DNA from: JBOGUF01 sp050696075
GTDB taxonomy: Bacteria; Chloroflexota; Chloroflexia; Thermomicrobiales; UBA6265
Assembly: GCA_050696075.1 (NCBI GenBank)
Contig: JBOGUF010000176.1
Span: forward strand, 1-33,623
DNA length: 33,623 nt
Reading direction: 5' to 3'
Under the pieces are notes generated by a model. That model ran no database searches. It saw only the letters and a list, made by a program, of their open reading frames with translations, and was not told the origin of the DNA. The position numbers and the translations under genes are program-made. This document shows, in pieces, positions 21,640 to 29,018 of the stretch (position 1 is its first letter; every line of letters starts with the position of its first letter).

Positions 21640-22329
21640 TCAACCCTCCACCGGCTTCTGCAGCGAGCGCGAGGCCATCGTGACCGCCGGCAGCTCACGG
21701 ACTGCGCCGACCGCCCCGATCAACGTGTGCCGATCCGCATCCATCAGCGTCTCCAGGTCGCCGCCCTCGAAGTAGACCAGGGCTTTCAGGCTCTCGCTCG
21801 GCTGGAAGGTCCGCCCGTACATCGCACGGGCGCTCGATAGACCCTTCGCGAGGTCTACGCCGGCGCGAACCATCGCGGCGACATCGCGGTAGTCCTTCGC
21901 CTCGACGCGTTGGAGGATGACTTTCAGCTTGGTTGCCATCAGGTCGTCCAGGGACGCGACCTGCATCACGCCGTCGCTCGTCATGCGCGGTTCGCCGACG
22001 CGCCCGAACCCGATCGGGCCGAAGAAGGAGACGCGGACTTCCTCCGTGGGTGTCGCCGCGGACGGGACCAGGACGGTGAAGGCGTCCGACCGGTCCTGGA
22101 GCATGGTCGAGCGCCCGATGAAGGGGAACGACGTGCGCAGGCGATCACGGTTCAAGGAGTGCTCGCTGAAGAAGTCGAAATCGACGGACGGGCGATGCCC
22201 AAGGTGAAGGGCGATCGCTGTGCCGCCGTAGAGCACGAAACCGAGGGAGGTGGCCGCCCGCAACTCCGGCCAGAGCCGTTGCTGGGCCGACGGCAGCACG
22301 TCCAACCGCGGGTGAAAGCCTTCGGTCAT
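21640..22329 (-). CDS. nucleotidyltransferase AbiEii/AbiGii-type toxin
   Basis: This is a toxin-like nucleotidyltransferase of about 229 aa (PF08843 group). FVLYGGTAIALHLGHRPSVD and then FDFF give the GG-x-A loop (residues 35-38) and the D-x-D metal site (D50, D52). SLDDLMATKLKVILQR and KDYRDVAAMVRAG are the second family signature. The ATG at 22329 overlaps the stop of the upstream gene as ATGA (22326-22329), which identifies the operon partner. Family members block growth by modifying a cellular target such as tRNA or by acting in abortive phage infection; the target here is unknown. The module sits between two broken cysteine-rich gene copies. Confidence 0.85.
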   Translation of the reverse strand: MTEGFHPRLDVLPSAQQRLWPELRAATSLGFVLYGGTAIALHLGHRPSVDFDFFSEHSLNRDRLRTSFPFIGRSTMLQDRSDAFTVLVPSAATPTEEVRVSFFGPIGFGRVGEPRMTSDGVMQVASLDDLMATKLKVILQRVEAKDYRDVAAMVRAGVDLAKGLSSARAMYGRTFQPSESLKALVYFEGGDLETLMDADRHTLIGAVGAVRELPAVTMASRSLQKPVEG

Positions 22330-22622
22330 CTGATGATCCGCTCGGGCAATGCGGGAACCTCGCCGAGCTTTGCCAGACCGAGACGGTAGTGCCAGTAGGC
22401 CCACGAGCGCGCGTCGAACTGCCCGGCCTCGGCTTGGGCCAGCACCCTTCGGAGATACTCGTCGCCGACCTCTTCGGCGAGCGCCTGCACATCGTCGTAG
22501 TCGCCGATGCTCATGACCCGCGAGACGACGCGCTCCGGTATCTCGACGGCCTCGTCCGGCGTTTTCCACCAGACATACCGCTTCGCCAAGCGCGTGAACA
22601 TGTCTCGATTCGGTGGCTGCAT
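22326..22622 (-). CDS. putative antitoxin of the AbiEii-type module (98 aa)
   Basis: This small protein lies directly upstream of, and translationally overlaps, the nucleotidyltransferase toxin gene. It contains RYVWWKTPDEAVEIPERVVSRV, then MSIGDYDDVQALAEEVGDEY and FDARSWAYWHYRLGLAK. This layout is common for the small partner gene upstream of AbiEii-type toxins; I cannot name the family with certainty. It has no recognisable DNA-binding motif. The ATG at 22622 has no strong ribosome binding site visible. The operon order antitoxin-toxin and the overlap are the main evidence. Confidence 0.75.
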   Translation of the reverse strand: MQPPNRDMFTRLAKRYVWWKTPDEAVEIPERVVSRVMSIGDYDDVQALAEEVGDEYLRRVLAQAEAGQFDARSWAYWHYRLGLAKLGEVPALPERIIR

Positions 22623-22741
22623 GGTTGACCACCAGACACGGGCGATGATGCGGCGAAGCGCGCCGAGACGCCCTATGCGGTGACCGTGCCAAGGGTGGAG
22701 CCCTGGTTGCAGCGGTCCCGGAAGTCATTATAAGGGGAAGG

Positions 22742-23098
22742 CGACGATGACGGCCGCGGCCCCGACTGTCCGCGGTGCGCGGACGGCCGCGGCTGCTTCG
22801 ACGACTCGGACTGCCAGAGCAACTTCTGCAACTGCAACTTCTTTTTTGACGACGACTGGGTGAGCGGCGGCTGCGTGCCCCCGGTGGACTTGGCCGCGGA
22901 TTCAACTGTTGCGAGAGCAACGAGTTCCGTTGCGTCCCCTCGACGGGAGGACTCCCGCATTGCGTCGGCGCCCCGAGTTGTGCAATGGACCCGTCGGTCG
23001 CCCATAGGCCGCTTGCCGAGTTCCGCACGATGCGCAAGGTCGAGGCAGCGTTGGCGTGCGACCTATTGACATTGTTCGGTCTGGAACCGGAGGGATGA
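22742..23098 (+). pseudogene. degenerate second copy of the cysteine-rich protein
   Basis: The DNA encodes GPDCPRCADGRGCFDDSDCQ and SNFCNCNFFF, matching the modules of the gene at 20741. After a frameshift near 22890 it encodes RGFNCCESNEFRCVPSTGGL followed by PHCVGAPSCA, matching its C-terminal knot. No start codon or signal peptide is present, and several cysteines are lost. The frame then runs on to a TGA at 23096 with an unrelated tail (TMRKVEAALACDLLTLFGLE). This occupies most of the 480-base gap between the two toxin-antitoxin modules. Confidence 0.7.
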
Positions 23099-23102
23099 TC
23101 GT

Positions 23103-23531
23103 CTACCGGCTGAGGTCGGCGAGGTACGCGGCGGGTGTGAGGAATGTCATGCCGGCGCAACGAGCGGCCTCTGGGGTGAAGTGACGCGTGTTGCCGCTCA
23201 CGATGCAATCAACGCGACTCTGGAGAGCGGCCGCAAGGATCGGCGCATCCTTCGGATGGATGCAGCGCAGGGCGGCATCAAATGCCTCTGGCGTGGGATC
23301 GTCGCAGACTTCGGGAGGCGCATTGGTGAGGAATACGCCGACCACGGGGAGAATCGCGGGGTGTTTGCGCCGAATGGTTCGCACGAGTTCGTCGAGAACC
23401 AGGCGAGAGACCACGATCGTGATCTCCCCTGCCACATGGCGCTCAAGAATTGCCGAAGGAGGGCCAGAACCACGCAGACCGGAAAAGATGACGTTGGTGT
23501 CGAGGAACGGCCGCAGCCTAGGCTGCTCCAT
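23103..23531 (-). CDS. PIN-domain toxin, VapC-like
   Basis: This is a PIN-domain ribonuclease of 142 aa of the 'putative toxin component, PIN family' type. LDTNVIFSGL begins with the first metal-binding Asp11 and the DTN motif. LVLDELVR has the second acid (E48), HPKDAPILAAAL the third (D95), and IVSGNTRHF the final Asn region. The start at 23531 overlaps the upstream AbrB-type gene by 14 bases, the expected antitoxin-toxin arrangement. Such toxins cleave RNA and are held inactive by the partner protein; the RNA target is unknown. Confidence 0.88.
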   Translation of the reverse strand: MEQPRLRPFLDTNVIFSGLRGSGPPSAILERHVAGEITIVVSRLVLDELVRTIRRKHPAILPVVGVFLTNAPPEVCDDPTPEAFDAALRCIHPKDAPILAAALQSRVDCIVSGNTRHFTPEAARCAGMTFLTPAAYLADLSR

Positions 23532-23814
23532 AGCGGGCTCGGATCAGTTCCTCGCGAACATGCCGACCTTCGGCTTGCAGTTCTTCTTCCGAGATGCCTG
23601 CGTCGGCGAAGGCGGCCTGAATGTCCCGCAGCGCCTGGAGCGCGACAGATTTGCGCGGAGTCATGACCAATGAGTGATTATCGATCGAGACGGAGAGTCG
23701 ATCCCCTTCCCGCACCCCCAGCGCCTCACAAATCCACGGAGGAAGCGTCACCTGACGACGTGGCCGGAGGACGATCTCCCGCTCGGCTGATTCATTAGCA
23801 TCGTTGGCGTTCAT
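23518..23814 (-). CDS. AbrB/SpoVT-type antitoxin
   Basis: This protein of about 98 aa has a swapped-hairpin AbrB domain, EIVLRPRRQVTLPPWICEAL and then GVREGDRLSVSIDNHSLVMTP. A C-terminal helix, LQALRDIQAAFADAGISEEE, would wrap around and inhibit the PIN toxin. The ATG at 23814 is chosen because the domain begins about 12 residues later; an upstream start at 23928 would add an unlikely Arg/Thr-rich extension overlapping the DtxR gene. It overlaps the toxin gene by 14 bases. Antitoxins of this type usually repress their own promoter. Confidence 0.85.
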   Translation of the reverse strand: MNANDANESAEREIVLRPRRQVTLPPWICEALGVREGDRLSVSIDNHSLVMTPRKSVALQALRDIQAAFADAGISEEELQAEGRHVREELIRARYGAA

Positions 23815-23905
23815 CGTTGTACTCGCATACCAGTTTCTGATTTCCAATTTCGGATCACATGATACCACGGCGCGATGCCGGCGCGTCGTCGCTGTCCGGG
23901 AAGCC

Positions 23906-24628
23906 CTAGCTGGTCGGGTTCGATCCATGGCCGACGTGGACAGCGGCGGCGAGGGGGCGGCCGATGATGTGCTCTTGGTCGCCGACGCGGATTCTGAGGG
24001 GGCCTTCGAAGGGGAGGCGCTCGACGACCGTGACGACGACGCCGGGGTAGAGGCCTAAACCGCCGAGGTAGCGGAGCTGATCAGGGTCGCGGTCGGAGAC
24101 GCGCATTACCGTGCCGCCGTCGCCCGGCTCCAGGTCGAGCAGCAGCGTTCCGGAGACGGGCGCGATTTCGCCTTCCCGGCTGGGGATGGGGTCGCCGTGC
24201 GGATCGACGGTGGGGAAGCCGAGGGCGGAGTCCATCCGCGCCTCGAGCTCATCGCTGACGTGGTGCTCGAGCCGTTCGGCTTCCGCGTGGACCTCGTCCC
24301 AGGCGAAGCCAAGGGTTTCGGCCAGGTAGAGCTCCAACAACCGGTGGTGGCGGATCACTTCGAGGGCGATCTTGCGGCCTGTTTCGGTCAGCTCGACGCC
24401 GTGGTAGCGCGTGTGGCGCAGGAGGCGCATCTCGTCGAGCCGCTTGACCATATTGGTCACCGACGGCCCGGTGACGCTCAACTCGTCGGCAAGCCGCTGA
24501 GTCGTCACCTGGCCCTGGTGCTCCTGGAGGCGGTAGATCGCCTTCAGGTAGTCCTCCATGGCGTGGGAGACGTGCGGCAGTGCCGGCATCTCTTCGCGGG
24601 GGGTCTGACCGGTCTGCTTGGTCGGCAT
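23906..24628 (-). CDS. DtxR/MntR-family metal-dependent regulator with FeoA-like domain
   Basis: This is a metal-responsive repressor of 240 aa. The N-terminal winged helix reads MEDYLKAIYRLQEHQGQVTT, RLADELSVTGPSVTNMVKRL and then TRYHGVELTETGRK. The dimerisation and metal-binding region includes VIRHHRLLELYLAETLGFAW and RLEHHVSDELEARMD, with the His and Glu ligands. The C-terminus (LRYLGGLGLYPGVVVTVVER, PFEGPLRIRVGDQEHIIGR) is a FeoA/SH3-like domain. It would bind Mn2+ or Fe2+ and control metal uptake genes. It is the last gene of an operon with two bPH2 proteins, starting six bases after the second. Confidence 0.9.
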   Translation of the reverse strand: MPTKQTGQTPREEMPALPHVSHAMEDYLKAIYRLQEHQGQVTTQRLADELSVTGPSVTNMVKRLDEMRLLRHTRYHGVELTETGRKIALEVIRHHRLLELYLAETLGFAWDEVHAEAERLEHHVSDELEARMDSALGFPTVDPHGDPIPSREGEIAPVSGTLLLDLEPGDGGTVMRVSDRDPDQLRYLGGLGLYPGVVVTVVERLPFEGPLRIRVGDQEHIIGRPLAAAVHVGHGSNPTS

Positions 24629-24634
24629 GGGCTG

Positions 24635-26233
24635 TCACCTGGCTCCAGCATCGTCGCCGGCTGGGTGAGGGCGTGGCGCCACCGGGGTCGTCTCCTCATC
24701 GCTGGCCGGATCGACGGCGATCCGGGGGGTACTGTCGCGGGCGGGGTCGTGTGCTGTCAAGGCAATGTGCGGGCGGGCTGGGGCAGGGCGTGGGCGCAGG
24801 CGATGCAGGAGGTCGGCGGCGGTGGCTTGGTCGAGGTGGCGGAGGCGGATCAGGCCGCCCGCGCCGCCCGACGCGACGGCGGTCTGGAAGGTGGCGAGCG
24901 CCGCCCGCCGTTGGAACCGGTCCTGGCTGACCGCGCGCAGTTGCAGTCGCCGCCGCTCGGCGATCGCCGTCACGCGCGCCACTGAACGCTCGCGCACGAT
25001 CAGGTGGTCGCCGTCGTCGAGCGCCCAACCGGCGTCGTGGTAGCGCCAGGGTCCGAAGATGACGCCGACGAGGACGAGCACGAATCCCGCGAGGCCCCAC
25101 CACCAGGGGATGCCTGGGATGAAGGCCGCGACGACGACGGCGATGACCGGGATCGGCAGATTCGGCAGGATTTCGGAGGAGATGTAGCGCCGGCGGGCGC
25201 GAGCGGGTGGACGCGTCAGGGTGACGTGGGTGAGGTCGACCGCGTGGCTTGGACAGGCGCGCGTAAGGAGGTCGTGCAGCTCCCTGAGATGGATGATGGG
25301 GGCGAGGACGCCCGACTCGGCGGTGTCTTTGCCGTAGCCGGCGCTCTCGATCCGGACCGAAGCGAGACCGAGGGGCTGGCGCAGCATCCCCTCGCTGATC
25401 GTCACCGCCTGCACGCGCGCCAGGGGGATGGTGCTACGGCGCCGTTCGAGCAGGCCGTGGCTGATGAGGAGGCGGTCGCCGTCGCGTCGCAGTTCGAATC
25501 GGCCGAAGGTCAGCGCCATGCTTCCGATCGCCAGCAACCAGGCGCCGGCGGCGGCTACGGTGAGGAGCACGACAATGCCCTGGAACGAGGCGTCGCTGCC
25601 GGCGCTGACGACGCGCCCCCAGACACGCTCGCCGAGGATGTCGTCGGCGAATTGGAAGGCGCCGGCGAGAATGGCGAGGGCGGGACCGATCCGGCCGGAG
25701 GTCGCGCCCGCCGCCAGGAGGCGGCCGGTCGTCAGGCGCAGGATCGGCTCCGCTGGGCTTGGTTGTGCAATGTCAGCGGTGGGGTCGGCGTCGGACGGGC
25801 GGCGCGCGGCCAGGAGGTGCGCGCGCAGGTCAGCCGCTTCGGCGCGGGAGAGCGCGTCGAGGGTGACGTCGCTGCCGGCGCTGCCGCCGGCCGCGGTCTC
25901 GACCTTGACGCGGACGACACCGAGCAGGCGCTCGAGGACGCCTTCGTTGACGTCGACGGCATGGATGCGTTCGAGCGGCAGGGCCCGTTCGGTGCGCGAG
26001 AGGACGCCGGAATGGACGCGCAACTCGCGCGCGGTAACTTCGTAGGTGAAGCGCCACCAGGCGACGGCGCGCGTCGCGATGCCGACGACGATGATGCCGA
26101 TGATGCCGACGTAGCTCAGGACCTCCATGAACCCGCCGCCGGAGACGAAGACGATGATCAGCGGGATCGCCAGGTTCCGCAGCGTCGCGAGCGCGCTGGT
26201 GACGATGTAGGCCGGGTGGAGACGTTTGGTCAT
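24635..26233 (-). CDS. bPH2-domain membrane protein (YdbT-like)
   Basis: This is a membrane protein of about 532 aa with several bacterial PH domains (PF03703). The first is WWRFTYEVTARELRVHSGVL and then ALPLERIHAVDVNEGVLERL; the second is FGRFELRRDGDRLLISHGLL and RRSTIPLARVQAVTISEGML. A third, divergent one holds DGDHLIVRERSVARVTAI. Pairs of hydrophobic helices precede each domain (LRNLAIPLIIVFVSGGG near the start). This is the YdbT layout, and the gene directly upstream is a short YdbS-like protein, so the pair is conserved. The ATG at 26233 has CTGAGG upstream within the preceding gene. The cellular role of the family is not established. Confidence 0.85.
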   Translation of the reverse strand: MTKRLHPAYIVTSALATLRNLAIPLIIVFVSGGGFMEVLSYVGIIGIIVVGIATRAVAWWRFTYEVTARELRVHSGVLSRTERALPLERIHAVDVNEGVLERLLGVVRVKVETAAGGSAGSDVTLDALSRAEAADLRAHLLAARRPSDADPTADIAQPSPAEPILRLTTGRLLAAGATSGRIGPALAILAGAFQFADDILGERVWGRVVSAGSDASFQGIVVLLTVAAAGAWLLAIGSMALTFGRFELRRDGDRLLISHGLLERRRSTIPLARVQAVTISEGMLRQPLGLASVRIESAGYGKDTAESGVLAPIIHLRELHDLLTRACPSHAVDLTHVTLTRPPARARRRYISSEILPNLPIPVIAVVVAAFIPGIPWWWGLAGFVLVLVGVIFGPWRYHDAGWALDDGDHLIVRERSVARVTAIAERRRLQLRAVSQDRFQRRAALATFQTAVASGGAGGLIRLRHLDQATAADLLHRLRPRPAPARPHIALTAHDPARDSTPRIAVDPASDEETTPVAPRPHPAGDDAGAR

Positions 26234-26240
26234 CAACGCC

Positions 26241-26747
26241 TCAGAGTTCTTCCTGCACGTGCGCCAGGGAGGCGATGCGGTCGCGGACGGTGACGGCGAC
26301 GTCGAGCGCCAGGGCGGGGATCTCGCGGGAGCCGGCGGCGGTGTAGAGGACGACGCTGGCGAGGCCGAACCGGCGCTCGAGCGGACCGCGCTTCGTGTCG
26401 ACGTGCTGGATGCGAACCATCGGCACGAGCGTGCGCGTATTCGTCCACCAACCGTGCTGGAGATCGACTTCCAGGTCGCGCACCTCGTAGCGCCAGTGCC
26501 GCCACCGGAGCGCCGGCGCCCAGATCGCGGAGGGGATGGCGATCGCCAGGACGACGACGATGGGCAGCACGACCAGCCAGGGGGAGAAATCTTGCCAATA
26601 GAGCACGCCGCCGGCGCCGGCCGCGACGGCGGCGAAGATCGCGCCGTCGATCGCGGCGGTGGTGCGCCAGAGGGTGAGGGCGCGCGGATCGAGCCGCTCT
26701 CGCGGCGGTTCCTGCCCGATTGCCAACGTCTCCACCGCGCTCGCCAT
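26241..26747 (-). CDS. bPH2-domain membrane protein (YdbS-like)
   Basis: This is a short protein of about 168 aa. Two hydrophobic helices (IDGAIFAAVAAGAGGVLYW and WLVVLPIVVVLAIAIPSAIW) are followed by one bPH2 domain: WRYEVRDLEVDLQHGWWTNT, TLVPMVRIQHVDTKRGPLER and FGLASVVLYTAAGSREIPAL. The pair YdbS-YdbT is widespread in Gram-positive bacteria and Chloroflexota. The ATG at 26747 is chosen because the segment to the first helix has normal length; an upstream start at 26843 would extend into the intergenic inverted repeat. It is divergent from the deacetylase gene. Confidence 0.85.
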   Translation of the reverse strand: MASAVETLAIGQEPPRERLDPRALTLWRTTAAIDGAIFAAVAAGAGGVLYWQDFSPWLVVLPIVVVLAIAIPSAIWAPALRWRHWRYEVRDLEVDLQHGWWTNTRTLVPMVRIQHVDTKRGPLERRFGLASVVLYTAAGSREIPALALDVAVTVRDRIASLAHVQEEL

Positions 26748-26802
26748 GACGGAGACCCCGCTCCTCGCTTCTCGCTCGTAGCTGCTCGATCCTAGCCACT
26801 TG

Positions 26803-26841
26803 GGCGATTGTGCCACTGACGTTGAATGGCGCACAATCGCC
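26803..26841. promoter_or_regulatory. inverted repeat in the divergent promoter region
   Basis: GGCGATTGTG (26803-26812) pairs perfectly with CACAATCGCC (26832-26841), with CCA and TGG adding to the stem beyond a two-base bulge. It lies between the divergent bPH2 operon and the deacetylase gene and may be an operator for a dimeric regulator or a leader hairpin. It has no T tract. Confidence 0.5.
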
Positions 26842-26897
26842 ATTATGACCGGCAGGTCGGAGTCTACGACCTAATGCAGCGATGGAGAAGTGAAGCA

Positions 26898-27659
26898 ATG
26901 CCATTCGAAGAAGAGCAGCAGCCCGGACCGAACGGCGCGACCGAAGCGGCGGTCCCGGCGGGGCCGAAGACGATTGCCGTGATCTTTCCCCATCCCGACG
27001 ACGCGGAGTTTCTCTGTGGCGGCGCCGTCGCCCGGTGGGTGGCCGAGGGGCACGAGGTGACCTACGTTCTGCTGACGAGCGGTGACAAAGGGAGCGACAA
27101 CCGTGAGCTCACCACCGAACAGCTCATCGCCACCCGCGAGGCGGAGCAGCGCGCCGCCTGCGCCGTCCTCGGCGTCAAGGAGGTCGTCTTTCTGCATCAT
27201 GAGGACGCGATGCTGGTCAACGACATCACCTTGCGGCGGGAGTTGACCCGCGTGATTCGCCGTCTGAAGCCGGACGTCGTGGTCACGTTCGACCCGACGG
27301 TGCGGTGGGCGAGCAAGAACTACTTCAACCACCCGGACCACCGGGTCACCGGCGACGTCACCATCGACGCCATTTACCCGGCCGCCCGCGATCGGCGTAC
27401 CTTCCCGGAGCTCCTGGCCGAGGGTTTGGAGCCGCACAAGGTGAGCGAGGTCTACCTGGCCGGGACCAACTCCGCGGACCTCTACGTCGACATCTCCGAC
27501 TACTTCGATATGAAGCTCAAGGCGCTGCGGGCGCACGTCAGCCAGTTCGGCGATTGGGACGTTGAGGATGCGGTCCGCGAGTGGGCGAGGGAGGGCGGTC
27601 AGCAGGCCGACCCGCCGGTGGAGTACGCGGAGGCGTTCCGGCACTTTGAGCTGGCATAG
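26898..27659 (+). CDS. PIG-L family deacetylase (LmbE-like)
   Basis: This is a zinc-dependent N-acetylglucosamine-type deacetylase of about 253 aa. AVIFPHPDDAEFLCGG holds the zinc-binding His and Asp residues (PHPDD at 31-35), and NYFNHPDHRVTG gives the third ligand region (HPDH at 145-148). VVTFDP is a conserved strand before it. Family members act on GlcNAc-linked substrates such as mycothiol or bacillithiol precursors or other glycoconjugates; the substrate here is unknown. The ATG at 26898 has GGAGAAG about seven bases upstream. It is a single gene divergent from the bPH2 operon. Confidence 0.88.
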   Translation: MPFEEEQQPGPNGATEAAVPAGPKTIAVIFPHPDDAEFLCGGAVARWVAEGHEVTYVLLTSGDKGSDNRELTTEQLIATREAEQRAACAVLGVKEVVFLHHEDAMLVNDITLRRELTRVIRRLKPDVVVTFDPTVRWASKNYFNHPDHRVTGDVTIDAIYPAARDRRTFPELLAEGLEPHKVSEVYLAGTNSADLYVDISDYFDMKLKALRAHVSQFGDWDVEDAVREWAREGGQQADPPVEYAEAFRHFELA

Positions 27660-27681
27660 GTGGTTGGCGGCGCCCCGCGCT

Positions 27682-27707
27682 CCTGGACGTCAATCCTGGA
27701 CGTCAAT
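27682..27707 (+). promoter_or_regulatory. tandem 13-bp direct repeat upstream of the regulator
   Basis: CCTGGACGTCAAT occurs twice with no spacer (27682-27694 and 27695-27707). It is followed by GTATAAATGATATG, a possible -10 region. It may be a binding site for autoregulation of the GntR/LacI hybrid gene. It has no dyad symmetry apart from GACGTC, so the reader could be a regulator other than the gene's own product. Confidence 0.4.
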
Positions 27708-27792
27708 ATGGTATAAATGATATGTGAACCCTGCCTCTGATCCGGCGCGCGACCGCGACGGGCGGTTGGCGTTGCCTTGTGCGGAGGAGACG

Positions 27793-28950
27793 ATGGTGCG
27801 CGCGCCGTTACTCTACGAACGACTCGCCAGTCACGTGCTCGACGAAATCCGGGCCGGGCGCCTGCAACCCGGCGACCGCGTTCCCTCCGAGAAGGAGTTG
27901 GCCGCGCGCTTCGATGTCAGCCGCATCACCTCAAAAAGGGCCCTGGAGACACTCGACCAGGCGGGCGTCATCATCCGCATCCGGGGCAAGGGATCGTTCG
28001 TCGCCGCGGATCTGAGGCCGGGGGATGTCGCCCTCGCCGCACGTCATGGCGCGGCGCCGGTGGAGCAGACCGGGCGGCAGCCGGCCCGGGTCGGCTTTGT
28101 CCTGCCCGATCTCTCCGATGTCTACGGCGTCCGTCTGCTCGATGCCATTGAAGAGCGGTGTGGCGACCTTGGCTTTCACCTACTCCTGAAGCGGACCTAC
28201 GGCTCGCGGGAGGTCGAGGAGCAGGCGATCCGCTCCTTTGTCGCCGCTGGCGTCGACGGCCTGATCGTTTTTCCGGTCCACGGTGAGTACTACAACGTCG
28301 ACCTGTTACGGTTGGTCCTCGACGCATATCCCGTCGTCCTCGTCGACCGCCAGCTCCGCGGGATTGCGGCCAGCGCGGTCTACACGGACAACGTCGGCGC
28401 GGCGCGCATGCTGGCGGGATACCTGATCGACCGGGGGCATCGCAGGATCGCCTTTGTTTCGCCGCCGCCCGCCCATACCTCCAGCATTGAGGAGCGGATC
28501 GACGGGTATCGCGTCGCGCTCGTAGCCGCCGGTCTTCCGGTCGACGCCGACCTGATCGTTTCCGACCTCTGCAGCACGCTGCCCGGCGCGTTCCACCGCG
28601 CCAATATCGATGTCGACGAAGCGCGCCTACGCCGATTCCTCGACGAACACCGCGACGTTGGCGGCATCGTCGCGTGCGAGTACTTCTTGGCGCTTCTCCT
28701 CGACGACGTCGTGAAGCAACGAGGCACACCGGAGACAGGTTGGCCGGAGATCGTCTGCTTCGACTCACCGGAGTATCCGGTCGGACTGCCTCGCTTTACC
28801 TACATTCGCCAGGATGAGCGCGCGATGGGGCGGGCCGCCGTCGACGCCCTGGCGGAACGCTTCGCCGGCGGGGTCGCGTCCCGCCGGATGGTCATCGACT
28901 TCACCCTCGTCGAGGGCCAGGCGACCACAGCGTTTCCTGATCTATCTTGA
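27793..28950 (+). CDS. GntR/LacI-type hybrid transcriptional regulator
   Basis: This regulator of about 385 aa has a GntR winged helix at the N-terminus: LYERLASHVLDEIRAGRLQP, VPSEKELAARFDVSRITSKR and VIIRIRGKGSFVA. A LacI-type sugar-binding domain follows: VGFVLPDLSDVYGVRLLDAI, GVDGLIVFPVHGEYYNVDLL, VVLVDRQLRG, AVYTDNVGAARMLAGYLIDR and RRIAFVSPP. This is the AraR-like architecture, in which a sugar releases the repressor from its operator. The ATG at 27793 has GGAGGAG four bases upstream, a better start than the GTG at 27724. It lies just upstream of the sugar ABC operon on the same strand and probably controls it. Confidence 0.88.
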   Translation: MVRAPLLYERLASHVLDEIRAGRLQPGDRVPSEKELAARFDVSRITSKRALETLDQAGVIIRIRGKGSFVAADLRPGDVALAARHGAAPVEQTGRQPARVGFVLPDLSDVYGVRLLDAIEERCGDLGFHLLLKRTYGSREVEEQAIRSFVAAGVDGLIVFPVHGEYYNVDLLRLVLDAYPVVLVDRQLRGIAASAVYTDNVGAARMLAGYLIDRGHRRIAFVSPPPAHTSSIEERIDGYRVALVAAGLPVDADLIVSDLCSTLPGAFHRANIDVDEARLRRFLDEHRDVGGIVACEYFLALLLDDVVKQRGTPETGWPEIVCFDSPEYPVGLPRFTYIRQDERAMGRAAVDALAERFAGGVASRRMVIDFTLVEGQATTAFPDLS

Positions 28951-29002
28951 CATGTCTTTTAGGACATAGTAGGCTTCTCGTGTAAGTCAACATGTCATGT
29001 TG
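28947..29002 (+). promoter_or_regulatory. promoter with palindromic operators for the sugar operon
   Basis: TTGACA (28947-28952) with a weak TAGGCT -10 17 bases downstream (28970-28975) makes a promoter in the gap before the permease gene. GACATGTC (28949-28956) overlaps the -35 box. CAACATG-T-CATGTTG (28988-29002) is a perfect 7-bp-arm palindrome just after the predicted start. The shared core ACATGTC suggests two sites for one dimeric repressor, most likely the GntR/LacI hybrid encoded upstream. Confidence 0.6.
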
Positions 29003-29018
29003 ATGCCGGAGCCCAGTC

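Noticed and set aside
22623..23102. A functional gene between the two toxin-antitoxin modules
   Set aside because: The reading frame is broken near 22890, no start codon or signal peptide is found, and several cysteines are lost, so it was called a pseudogene.
25004..26293. Plus-strand open frame over the bPH2 gene
   Set aside because: The product is Gly/Asp/Glu-rich with no motif, while the minus strand encodes the conserved PH domains.
28988..29002. Transcription terminator after the GntR/LacI gene
   Set aside because: The arms are AT-rich and short and no T tract follows. Its position just after a promoter and the shared core with GACATGTC fit an operator better.
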